Assembly: GCA_947628325.1 (NCBI GenBank)
Contig: CANQZL010000079.1
Span: 1 to 7,207 of the forward strand
From: an uncultured Bacilli bacterium
Lineage (GTDB): Bacteria; Bacillota_I; Bacilli_A; RF39; UBA660
DNA: 7,207 nucleotides
Direction: 5' to 3'
Shown one piece after another: positions 1-6,565 of the stretch (position 1 is the first letter of the stretch; every line of letters starts with the position of its first letter). Below the pieces are notes generated by a model. The model saw only the letters and a list, made by a program, of their open reading frames with translations. It had not been told where the DNA came from and made no database searches. The position numbers were made by a program, and so were the translations under genes.

Positions 1-918
1 AAAATCTAGTATATCTTCTTGTTCAGCTGATACTAAAGAACTTACTTTATTTTTTAAATCTGCTACTTCATCATACTCTATTTCTTTGGTAGGCATTTTA
101 AAAATAGCTTCTTCAATATTTTTAAAATCTGTGTTATTAGAATCAGTTATTTTATAAGCAGTTAGGTAAGATACAATACGAGGATCTGGTAAGACTCTTT
201 GAAAAGCTCTAGTTCTATATTTTTCTTCTTTAATCTGATTAGACTGATTAACTTTTGAATAAAAATAATCACTTGTTGGACAATAAATATACTTTTGATT
301 ATTATCAACGATTAGTAAAACAGCATGATTACATGTATTAAAAGCACTTTTTCTTAAATCATTAGGAATATTACATTTAAGATAATATACTGGTAAATCA
401 AGTCTTTTACAAACATCATATAAAAGGGTTGAAATATGACGACATACTCCGTATCCAGATAAAACTTTGGCGCCCATTAATTCTGGAATATCCGATTCTT
501 CATGAGTAAACTTTTTATATTGAAAATTTAAAGGAACTGATAAGTAGCCTCCATTAAGTAATTCAGTCATAAATAATAAAGTTTCATTTACTGAAGAAAA
601 GCCAAAAGACTTAATAAATTGTGCTAATTCATTAATATAGTTATTATAATTAACTACTAATTCATTATATGTATCTGTTTTTCTTAAAAGACTTAAAACA
701 TCTTGATATTCATAGTCTTGTTTCCAACGATTTTTTAAAGTTACTAAAGAAAGGATAGAAATACTAGACATTGCTATTATAGAACTCTTTGATCCATTTA
801 ATAAACTAAAGGCATTACTTCCTAAAAAAGCTCCTGTTAAAAAAACATTTAAAGTATCTAGAGAAAATCCTTTTATATGCATTATATCTTTATATTTTTT
901 TATATCAATACTTTCCAT
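1..918 (-). CDS. Transglutaminase-like membrane protein, paralog A (3' end cut by window)
   Basis: The frame is open for 306 codons from an ATG at 918 to the left window edge, so the C-terminus is not seen. An AAGGGG ribosome binding site at 923-928 supports the start. Residues about 21-62 hold two hydrophobic stretches likely to form a membrane hairpin. The rest is soluble-looking, with a transglutaminase/papain-like core: GYGVCRH (Cys159, His161), then NHAVLLI (His198), then YIYCPT (Cys213). In transglutaminase-like proteins the third triad residue is usually an Asp about 15 residues after the His; here that place holds Cys213. The gene downstream of recO (980-2134) is a clear paralog: residues 81-128 match its residues 92-139 at 22 of 48 positions in my hand alignment. 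Substrate and role are unknown; a protease, crosslinking enzyme or inactive relative is possible. The fold is an inference from motifs. Confidence 0.8.
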   Translation of the reverse strand, partial: MESIDIKKYKDIMHIKGFSLDTLNVFLTGAFLGSNAFSLLNGSKSSIIAMSSISILSLVTLKNRWKQDYEYQDVLSLLRKTDTYNELVVNYNNYINELAQFIKSFGFSSVNETLLFMTELLNGGYLSVPLNFQYKKFTHEESDIPELMGAKVLSGYGVCRHISTLLYDVCKRLDLPVYYLKCNIPNDLRKSAFNTCNHAVLLIVDNNQKYIYCPTSDYFYSKVNQSNQIKEEKYRTRAFQRVLPDPRIVSYLTAYKITDSNNTDFKNIEEAIFKMPTKEIEYDEVADLKNKVSSLVSAEQEDILDF

Positions 919-941
919 AAAACCCCTTCTTAATTGAACAT

Positions 942-970
942 AGAATATCAAATAAAAAAGAAAATAGCAA
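942..970 (-). promoter_or_regulatory. Sigma-A-type promoter for paralog A
   Basis: Reading the minus strand, a -35 box TTGCTA (965-970) is followed by a 17-bp spacer and a -10 box TATTCT (942-947). A TG one base before the -10 gives an extended -10, TGATATTCT. The predicted start of transcription falls about 10 bases upstream of the AAGGGG ribosome binding site, leaving a short leader. A weak AATAG/CTATT hairpin (963-981) followed by TTCTTTTTT overlaps the -35 box and could be a poor terminator for the gene before it. The promoter is the better supported reading. Confidence 0.6.
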
Positions 971-979
971 ATTTATCTA

Positions 980-2134
980 TTATTTAACTTGCCATTTTCT
1001 TATAGGTAATTTACTATATGGACAAAGAGTAAGACTTTTAGAAGTAATATCATTTCTTAATTCTTGTGTATCTTTAGCTAACCATTCTATTAAATCAATA
1101 TTTTCATTAAAAAGATTATCTGCTTCTTTTATATAGGAATCTATTTGTTGTTTATCTAAGACTTCACTTGGTATAAATGCTATTTCTGGTTTAACATTAG
1201 GCCATTTACCTAGATATTTTATTATATAATAACTATCATCATTAAGAGATTTAAGTAAAGAATTTAGTAATGGTTCAACTAAGTATCTTTCACTACTTTC
1301 TAAATCACGTCTCTTTGTAAGTAATAGTTCATATAAGACTGGAAAATTTTTAAATGTTTTTTCTAAATTATCTAATATTCTTTCTGTATTTAAAGATATA
1401 CCTCCTATTTTAATAGAAGTTTCTACTTTAGAATAGAATTCTTTGGCAACACTACAATATGCATATTTACCATTTTCTGTTTCAATGCCTAAAATTGTAT
1501 GATCATATATTAAAGTTTTCGAATCTTTTAAAAGAAGAGGATTAGTAGTCTTTTTAGCTAATATTGGTTCAGCTTTATAACCAAGAGTATTCATAATATC
1601 AGAAATAAAGCTTACGGAATGACGACAGGAAAAAGTACCTGATAAAACCCTCGTACCAAGTAATTCATATATATAATCTTTACCAAAGTGATAAGAAATT
1701 GCTTTATTTTCCCCTCTTACTGATAGATAACCACTATCAATTATTTTTTGAATAAAAGGAATAGCTTCTTGTGAAGATTTAAAACCAAATTGTTTTAAAA
1801 AAGTAGCAAATTGATCTATAAAAGATAAATAATTAACATAACAGTCATTATAAGTTTCTGTTTTTATAAGTTTCTCATATATTTTATAGTATATATTCAT
1901 TTTATCAAAATTTTCTTTTAAGAATTTTTTGGTACTAAGATAACCACTTAATGACATATTAAAACAAGGTATTAACATTAGGGGGAATTCACGAAATAAA
2001 ATGAAGAAGAATATACCCATAGGTATTTCTGATGATAGAATAATAAGATGATTTAATCTACCTTCTTTTCTTAATCTTTCTAATTCCTTTAATTCTAGCT
2101 GCCTTTTGTATTTTAACATATCAATTTCAGCCAT
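980..2134 (-). CDS. Transglutaminase-like membrane protein, paralog B
   Basis: A complete 384-residue protein starting at ATG 2134 behind GGTGAT (2138-2143). It begins with a charged, helical stretch (about 1-27, rich in Lys, Glu, Leu and Arg), then two hydrophobic segments (about 29-47 and 50-66) that look like a membrane hairpin. The core at 92-236 matches paralog A: TETYN at 92-96, GYLSV at 135-139, VLSGTFSCRH ending at His172 (Cys170 as putative nucleophile), YDHTILGI (His212) and YAYC (Cys227). Cys227 lies 15 residues after His212, where a transglutaminase-like triad would have Asp. A mostly helical tail (about 245-384) ends in a basic CPYSKLPIRKW stretch. The C-terminal function is not recognisable. 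The gene has its own promoter and is followed closely by paralog A in the same direction, so the pair looks like a tandem duplication. No signal peptide is seen; the topology is inferred. Confidence 0.85.
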   Translation of the reverse strand: MAEIDMLKYKRQLELKELERLRKEGRLNHLIILSSEIPMGIFFFILFREFPLMLIPCFNMSLSGYLSTKKFLKENFDKMNIYYKIYEKLIKTETYNDCYVNYLSFIDQFATFLKQFGFKSSQEAIPFIQKIIDSGYLSVRGENKAISYHFGKDYIYELLGTRVLSGTFSCRHSVSFISDIMNTLGYKAEPILAKKTTNPLLLKDSKTLIYDHTILGIETENGKYAYCSVAKEFYSKVETSIKIGGISLNTERILDNLEKTFKNFPVLYELLLTKRRDLESSERYLVEPLLNSLLKSLNDDSYYIIKYLGKWPNVKPEIAFIPSEVLDKQQIDSYIKEADNLFNENIDLIEWLAKDTQELRNDITSKSLTLCPYSKLPIRKWQVK

Positions 2135-2156
2135 ATTATCACCATTTTATATGCTT

Positions 2157-2185
2157 ATCATATCAGATTATTATTTTTTTAGCAA
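2157..2185 (-). promoter_or_regulatory. Sigma-A-type promoter for paralog B
   Basis: On the minus strand a -35 box TTGCTA (2180-2185), a 17-bp spacer and a -10 box TATGAT (2157-2162) lie just after the recO stop codon. TG one base before the -10 makes it an extended -10, TGATATGAT. The -35 box, the spacer length and the TGATAT core are the same as in the promoter of paralog A. No convincing terminator separates recO from this promoter, so read-through from the recO operon is also possible. Confidence 0.65.
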
Positions 2186-2197
2186 TTAAAAAAGATA

Positions 2198-2935
2198 TTA
2201 AACTAAGTTAGCTATCTTCTTTAAAAATTCTTTACTTTTTAAATATAAACCAGTATATCTTTCATAATATTTATCTAAAAAGTAATTTATTTCTAAGGCG
2301 ATACTATCACTTATTTTAATATCGCTTATTGAATTTATATCAATTAAATAGTACATTCTTATTAATTTAATAGCTTTTGGAGACATTATTTTTTCATCTA
2401 GATAACAATCTTGGCAAATAAATCCTCCTTCATCAGGATCTAAAGTTACTATTTTAGTTTTATTACCACATTTAATACAAGAATCTAAATTTAAACCAAT
2501 ACCAAGATATTCTAAATATTTTAATTCTAAAATATTAGTTAATATTAAAGGATTTTGTTTTTCATTCATTTTTAAGATTGTACTAATAAATAAATTATAT
2601 ATTTCTTGATTATCATTTTGTTTGAATACTTGATAAGTTAAATCACTTATATATGACATATAACTTATTAAAGAGATATCATTTTTAATATTATTTAAAT
2701 TATTTATTATATCAACATCTATTAATTTAGATAATTTATTATTGAGATTATAATTTAAATGAAAATATCCATAAGTAAATTTTAAAGTTTTTGTACGTAA
2801 AGGATTTTTAATACTTTTAACATTATTACACATTACCCCTATTATACCTTGTTCTTTTGTTAAAATATTAATTACTTTAGAATTATCACCATATGGTGTT
2901 TCTTTTATTATTATACCTTCAAATCTACTTATCAT
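2198..2935 (-). CDS. recO: DNA repair protein RecO
   Basis: RecO is a recombination mediator that works with RecR and RecF to load RecA onto SSB-coated single-stranded DNA. The 245-residue product has the usual family length. The N-terminal OB-fold segment is recognisable (FEGIIIKETPYGDNSKVI near residues 5-22, then ILTKEQGIIGVM near 24-35). A four-cysteine zinc motif follows: CIKC at 153-156 and CQDC at 174-177, the pattern of Gram-positive RecO. The start is ATG at 2935 with a purine-rich GAAGTGG about 4 bases upstream. It follows the yqzL stop by 10 bases, in the era-yqzL-recO order of Bacillus. It appears to be the last gene of the operon; the next gene downstream has its own promoter. 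Confidence 0.95.
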   Translation of the reverse strand: MISRFEGIIIKETPYGDNSKVINILTKEQGIIGVMCNNVKSIKNPLRTKTLKFTYGYFHLNYNLNNKLSKLIDVDIINNLNNIKNDISLISYMSYISDLTYQVFKQNDNQEIYNLFISTILKMNEKQNPLILTNILELKYLEYLGIGLNLDSCIKCGNKTKIVTLDPDEGGFICQDCYLDEKIMSPKAIKLIRMYYLIDINSISDIKISDSIALEINYFLDKYYERYTGLYLKSKEFLKKIANLV

Positions 2936-2945
2936 ATTACCACTT

Positions 2946-3026
2946 CTATTTTTTTCCTTTATACATTAAATAATATTCTATTTTACCAGTCTTTTTAAAT
3001 AATTCCCAGGCTTCTTTTTTATTCAT
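2946..3026 (-). CDS. yqzL: Very small YqzL-like protein (26 residues)
   Basis: A tiny frame between era and recO reads MNKKEAWELFKKTGKIEYY followed by LMYKGKK and a TAG stop. The pattern Trp-x-x-Phe-x-x-Thr-Gly-x-Ile-x-x-Tyr-Leu-x-x-Lys is the signature I know from YqzL, the short conserved protein encoded between era and recO in Bacillus (about 47 residues there). Here W7, F10, T13, G14, I16, Y18/Y19, L20 and K23 fit. Its function is not established. ATG 3026 is preferred because AAAGGATGGG lies upstream at a suitable distance; an in-frame ATG at 3038 would give 30 residues but sits inside that ribosome binding site. Position and motif together make this a real gene despite its size. The C-terminus is shorter than in Bacillus. 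Confidence 0.8.
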   Translation of the reverse strand: MNKKEAWELFKKTGKIEYYLMYKGKK

Positions 3027-3068
3027 AAAAAGACCCATCCTTTCTTATTTATATAATGGGTACTTTTT
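3027..3068 (-). promoter_or_regulatory. Hairpin between era and yqzL enclosing the yqzL ribosome binding site
   Basis: The arms AAAAAGACCCAT (3027-3038) and ATGGGTACTTTTT (3056-3068) are complementary over 12 base pairs with one bulged base, around a 17-base loop. In the minus-strand transcript the stem ends in CUUUUU directly before the yqzL ATG. The AAAGG of the yqzL ribosome binding site lies at the edge of the loop and the following AUGGG in the stem. It could be a weak terminator/attenuator after era or a structure that modulates yqzL and recO translation. Only about four G-C pairs hold it, so it is no strong terminator. Confidence 0.45.
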
Positions 3069-3083
3069 ATTAGTTTTATTCAC

Positions 3084-3974
3084 TTATATTAAATCTTTTT
3101 CATTAAAACCTAATTCATTTAAATATCTTTCTTTATCACGCCAATTCTTAATTGTTTTGACATATAATTCCAGATAGACCTTTTTACCTAATAAAGCTTC
3201 GATATCTTTACGAGCTTCTATACCTACGGCTTTTAATAAAGAGCCCTCTCTACCAATAACAATTTTCTTAATTGAATCACGATCAACTATAATATCAACT
3301 GTAATATTAACAATATTTTTAGTATCTTCATATTTAGATGTAATACAAGTTATACTATGAGGGACTTCTTCTTCCGTCATTCTAAATAATTTTTCTCTTA
3401 CAAATTCACTTACTAGAAAACTTATGGTATTAGTTGTTACCATATCATCAGAAAAATATCTCATATCATCTGTTAAGTACTTTTTAATAACATTTATTAA
3501 GGTAGATATATTACTATTTTGAATGGCTGATACAGGAACTATTTCAGCAAAATCAAATAAGTCTTTATATTCATTAATTGCTGCTATTATCTCATTATTA
3601 TTCATACGATCTATTTTATTTAAAATTAGAATTACTTTAGCATCAGTATTAGATAATGAGCTAATTATTTTTTTATCGCCAGGACCTATTCCTGCTTTAG
3701 CATCGACAACAAATAGTATAACATCAACATCTTTAATTAAACTTTGAGCTTCTTTATTTAAGACTTTACCAAATTTATCATAAGGTTTATGAATACCAGG
3801 AGTATCAACAAATACTATTTGATATCCATCTTCATTATATATACCTTGAATTATATTTCTAGTTGTTTGAGGTTTGTTTGATGTAATGGCAATTTTTTGA
3901 TTAACTATAGAATTTAATAATGTAGATTTACCAACATTAGGTCTTCCAATAAGACTTACAAAACCACTTCTCAT
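3084..3974 (-). CDS. era: GTPase Era, 16S rRNA assembly factor
   Basis: Era is an essential GTPase that binds the 3' end of 16S rRNA and acts in 30S subunit maturation. The 296 residues match the usual length. G-domain motifs are all present: G1 GRPNVGKS at 10-17, the G2 region PQTTRN at 35-40, G3 DTPG at 57-60, G4 NKID at 119-122 and G5 VSA at 148-150. The C-terminal KH RNA-binding domain shows VIGREGSLLK at 239-248 and ELYVKTIKNWRD near 269-280, typical of Era. The ATG abuts the dgkA stop codon (TAAATG), with AGGAG 5 bases upstream inside the end of dgkA, so translation is probably coupled. YbeY, a known functional partner of Era in rRNA processing, is encoded two genes upstream. Confidence 0.98.
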   Translation of the reverse strand: MRSGFVSLIGRPNVGKSTLLNSIVNQKIAITSNKPQTTRNIIQGIYNEDGYQIVFVDTPGIHKPYDKFGKVLNKEAQSLIKDVDVILFVVDAKAGIGPGDKKIISSLSNTDAKVILILNKIDRMNNNEIIAAINEYKDLFDFAEIVPVSAIQNSNISTLINVIKKYLTDDMRYFSDDMVTTNTISFLVSEFVREKLFRMTEEEVPHSITCITSKYEDTKNIVNITVDIIVDRDSIKKIVIGREGSLLKAVGIEARKDIEALLGKKVYLELYVKTIKNWRDKERYLNELGFNEKDLI

Positions 3975-4376
3975 TTAGACTCCTAAAAATTCCATAAGAT
4001 ATGGCCAATAAATAACAATTCCAATAGCTGCTGCCATCATTGCTAAAACAAATGTTGCCGCACTACCACAGTCCTTAGCAATCTTAGCTAAAGGATGAAT
4101 TTCTAATGTTACTAAATCAACAACGGCTTCAATAGCTGTATTAATAAGTTCAGCAGACAAAACCATTCCTATAGCAAGTAAACTAATTAGCCATTCAAAA
4201 CCTTTTACTTTGAAAAAAAAGTTAGCTAGAATAACGGCAACTGTTGCTATAACATGAATCAACATACTTTGTTCATATTTATAAGCATATTTTAAACCAT
4301 CTATTGAATAAGAAAAACTTTTAACAAAACGACCAAAACCACGTTTTTTTATATCATCTCTTGATATTTTCGTCAT
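3975..4376 (-). CDS. dgkA: DgkA-family lipid kinase (probable undecaprenol kinase)
   Basis: A 133-residue integral membrane protein of the DgkA family. In Gram-positive bacteria these enzymes mainly phosphorylate undecaprenol, which feeds the lipid carrier of cell wall synthesis; that substrate is inferred from the family. The N-terminus has the amphipathic SFSYSIDGLKYAYKYEQS segment (20-37) with the conserved Glu35. Three hydrophobic helices follow (about 39-55, 60-78, 106-125). The signature ELINTAIEAVVDL (76-88) and the AKDCGSAATF segment (100-109) are the active-site regions, with Glu76, Asn79 and Glu83. The start at 4376 overlaps the end of ybeY by 23 bases, and its AGGAG ribosome binding site lies inside ybeY. 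In Bacillus cdd lies between dgkA and era; it is absent here. Confidence 0.93.
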   Translation of the reverse strand: MTKISRDDIKKRGFGRFVKSFSYSIDGLKYAYKYEQSMLIHVIATVAVILANFFFKVKGFEWLISLLAIGMVLSAELINTAIEAVVDLVTLEIHPLAKIAKDCGSAATFVLAMMAAAIGIVIYWPYLMEFLGV

Positions 4377-4800
4377 TTAACATCAACTCCTGCAATGAAA
4401 ACATTTCTTCTTCATCATCTTTATTCATATGGTCATAACCTAGTAAATGTAATAAACCATGAACTACTAAAAATGATAATTCCCTTTTCTCACTATGACC
4501 ATATTCTTTAGCTTGTCTTTGCATTTGAGGAATACATATATAAATATCGCCAAGCACTCTTATATTATTATACAATATATCTTCATTATCTTCAAATGCA
4601 AATGAAATAACATCTGTTACTCTATCAACATTACGATATTTCTTATTTATTTTATGTATTTCTTCATCATTAACAAAAATAATAGAAAATATAGCATTAT
4701 TAACTTTCTCATGAAATAATGTATGTTTAATAAGACTATCTAAGTAATCATAATCTTTATATAAATCATTATCTACTATTGTATAATCACAATCTACCAT
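4354..4800 (-). CDS. ybeY: Endoribonuclease YbeY, rRNA maturation factor
   Basis: YbeY is a metal-dependent RNase needed for 16S rRNA 3'-end maturation and 70S ribosome quality control. The 148-residue protein has the standard family length. The zinc site HGLLHLLGYDH is at 114-124 (His114, His118, His124), and the conserved KKYRNVDRVTDVISF segment at 53-67 holds the RNA-contacting Arg56. The start ATG at 4800 has GGGGTG 7 bases upstream and overlaps the stop of the VanZ-like gene by 7 bases. The gene stops at TGA, giving a normal-length product, which argues against TGA being read as Trp in this organism. Its location close to era fits their shared role. Confidence 0.97.
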   Translation of the reverse strand: MVDCDYTIVDNDLYKDYDYLDSLIKHTLFHEKVNNAIFSIIFVNDEEIHKINKKYRNVDRVTDVISFAFEDNEDILYNNIRVLGDIYICIPQMQRQAKEYGHSEKRELSFLVVHGLLHLLGYDHMNKDDEEEMFSLQELMLNDENIKR

Positions 4801-5423
4801 AATTTAACACCCCATATATTGCAAAATATTAAAACAACTATTATAAGTACTAAAATAGCTAATATATTATAAAATATATTATTCTGTAAAAAGCTAGGCA
4901 AATGATTTTTAATAGCTTTTAAACTAATATATATCATAAAACCAATTATTGAACCTAATACATTTAAAATAATATCATCAACATCAAAAGCTCGACCAAT
5001 ATAATACTGGATAAATTCGGCTGTCAAACTGATTAATAAAGTAACTATTATTATTTGATGAGTTTTTTTAGCTTTAATATGATCTGATACAAAATAACCA
5101 AATGGTATAAATAAGACAATGTTGCCTATGACATTATAATAAAATAATTTAGAACCAATTTTATAACGAGTCATTTCTCTAAAGGGAATTAAATTAACTC
5201 CAAAAGCAGCATTTTCAGTACTTAAAAGGAGAAAATAAAGTAATAAAATATAGACTATAAAGAGAAGATTATAAAATTCTTTATAAAAGACAAATTTATC
5301 ATGATTTATTATTACTCTTGTTAGTTTTAAGACTACTAAAATAACAACAAATAGAGTTAACATTGGCCAAGTATTTTTTATTGCCCAATAAAATGTATTA
5401 TAAAACGTCGATAATTTGTCCAT
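4794..5423 (-). CDS. VanZ-like integral membrane protein
   Basis: A 209-residue membrane protein of the VanZ-like family. Signature segments are NLIPFR (77-82), NVIGNIVLFIPFGYF (97-111) and EFIQYYIGRAFDVDDIILN (136-154) followed by VLG. About six hydrophobic helices are visible (roughly 20-37, 50-67, 97-113, 123-139, 150-168, 187-206). I place the start at 5423 because AGGAG lies 7 bases upstream; an in-frame ATG at 5453 inside yqfD has no ribosome binding site. VanZ from enterococci gives low-level teicoplanin resistance, but most chromosomal homologs have no assigned role, so resistance should not be assumed. The gene sits where Bacillus has phoH and yqfF. It starts 10 bases after the yqfD stop and overlaps ybeY by 7 bases, so it is a full member of the operon. 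Confidence 0.9.
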   Translation of the reverse strand: MDKLSTFYNTFYWAIKNTWPMLTLFVVILVVLKLTRVIINHDKFVFYKEFYNLLFIVYILLLYFLLLSTENAAFGVNLIPFREMTRYKIGSKLFYYNVIGNIVLFIPFGYFVSDHIKAKKTHQIIIVTLLISLTAEFIQYYIGRAFDVDDIILNVLGSIIGFMIYISLKAIKNHLPSFLQNNIFYNILAILVLIIVVLIFCNIWGVKLW

Positions 5424-5430
5424 AACATAT

Positions 5431-5435
5431 CTCCT
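5431..5435 (-). promoter_or_regulatory. Ribosome binding site that fixes the VanZ-like start
   Basis: AGGAG on the minus strand lies 7 bases before ATG 5423 and overlaps the TAG stop codon of yqfD (5434-5436). This suggests stop-restart coupling with yqfD and argues against the longer frame starting at 5453. Confidence 0.75.
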
Positions 5436-6504
5436 ACTCTTTATTTTCTTCATTTATTTTAGTAGTTGAAACTGTACCAATTTCTTCTTCTGCCACAATG
5501 AATAACTCCATATTTATTTTACTATCATTTATATCTTTTTTCAAAACTTTTTGGTCAATTATCTTATATTCGCCATTTAAAGTATGACTTAGCTTTTCTA
5601 AAACCATTTTATTTATATTTTCATTAAGTTCGTTATCATTATAATCTTTTTTAGTTATATTTACTTCTACTTCTTTTTGAAGATATAGTTCAAAGCCCCA
5701 AAAATTAAGGATTTTTTTATCTTCAGGTTTATAATTTTTTAGACGACTTTTAAATATTTTGTATGATTTATTATTAAATTTTAAAAGAAGATTATAGCGA
5801 AACTTATTTAATTTTTTTACATATTCATAACTTTTGGGTAGTGTTAAATTGACTGTATACCAAGTCCTACCATAGACAGTTCCTGAAGCACATACTTGTT
5901 TTTTTACTTCTTCATTAAATTTTATATCCCCAGAAATTAGAATATCACCTTTTTTAACGGAATCATTGACGTCAACTAATTCCATACCTTCACTAGTTAT
6001 AATACGGGTAATTACACTATCTTTTAAAGAAACAATATTACAATAAGTCTTTTCATCTTTTTTGTTTTTTGATACTTTTGGTTCTATATTTATAATATAT
6101 TTCATACCTTGACGTTCAATATTCATCCACTCTATTAAGTCTTTATTATTACTTAATATTATTTTTTTTATTTCATTTAATTTTTGATTATTTTTTATAA
6201 GAGTATATTTTTTAATACCATTTTTATCTAATTCATTTAATATATAACTTTCTAAATTATTATTTTCAGTTATAACATCGATATCTATTATTATTCTTGT
6301 AAAAAGAAAAATTAGAAAGATAATTATACTAAGAAATATAAAAGATAAAATATTATGTTTAAAATAATTAATTATTTTCTTTTCACCATAATAATTAATT
6401 ATTTCTATATCAAAAAACTTACTTATTTTATTTATTTCGTTATTATTAACTCTTATTATTATTTTATCTTTATCATATTTGATATTATAAATATTTATAT
6501 GCAT
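5434..6504 (-). CDS. yqfD: Sporulation-associated protein YqfD
   Basis: A 356-residue protein of the YqfD family, which in Bacillus is made in the mother cell during sporulation and, in my recollection, is a sigma-E-dependent gene; its biochemical role is not well defined. A short N-terminal domain (1-50) precedes a single transmembrane segment (about 51-74). Typical YqfD segments follow: DLIEWMNIERQGMKYIINIE (122-141), then VSLKDSVITRIITSEGMELV (158-177) and VKKGDILISGDI (183-194), then GTVYGRTWYTV (208-218). The acidic C-terminal tail is Glu-rich. It is somewhat shorter than the Bacillus protein (about 398 residues as I recall), mainly before the membrane segment. The start has only a weak AAGAAA ribosome binding site, so it may depend on coupling with yqfC 61 bases upstream. 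Codon use is extremely AT-biased. Confidence 0.9.
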   Translation of the reverse strand: MHINIYNIKYDKDKIIIRVNNNEINKISKFFDIEIINYYGEKKIINYFKHNILSFIFLSIIIFLIFLFTRIIIDIDVITENNNLESYILNELDKNGIKKYTLIKNNQKLNEIKKIILSNNKDLIEWMNIERQGMKYIINIEPKVSKNKKDEKTYCNIVSLKDSVITRIITSEGMELVDVNDSVKKGDILISGDIKFNEEVKKQVCASGTVYGRTWYTVNLTLPKSYEYVKKLNKFRYNLLLKFNNKSYKIFKSRLKNYKPEDKKILNFWGFELYLQKEVEVNITKKDYNDNELNENINKMVLEKLSHTLNGEYKIIDQKVLKKDINDSKINMELFIVAEEEIGTVSTTKINEENKE

Positions 6505-6565
6505 ATTTCTTATATATTTAATGGTCTTATTAGGTGATTTAGTCTTAATACTTAAATCTACTAAA

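Noticed and set aside
963..981. Terminator hairpin after paralog B (AATAG/CTATT with T-rich tail)
   Set aside because: The stem is only 5 bp with one G-C pair and it overlaps a better supported promoter; kept only as a remark.
3523..3747. A 74-codon open frame on the plus strand
   Set aside because: It lies entirely opposite the G-domain of era, has no ribosome binding site worth noting and no recognisable protein pattern; era is certain.
4354..4356. TGA read as Trp (mycoplasma-type code)
   Set aside because: Termination at this TGA gives YbeY its normal length, and Trp positions elsewhere use TGG.
4794..5423. Glycopeptide resistance gene
   Set aside because: Family membership in VanZ-like proteins alone does not show resistance, and no other van genes are present.
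5424..5453. Upstream start for the VanZ-like gene (extra 10 residues)
   Set aside because: No ribosome binding site precedes ATG 5453, whereas ATG 5423 has AGGAG at 7 bases.
6355..6537. A 60-codon open frame on the plus strand
   Set aside because: It is antisense to the 5' end of yqfD, consists almost only of Ile, Phe, Tyr and Asn from AT-rich sequence, and is a composition artefact.
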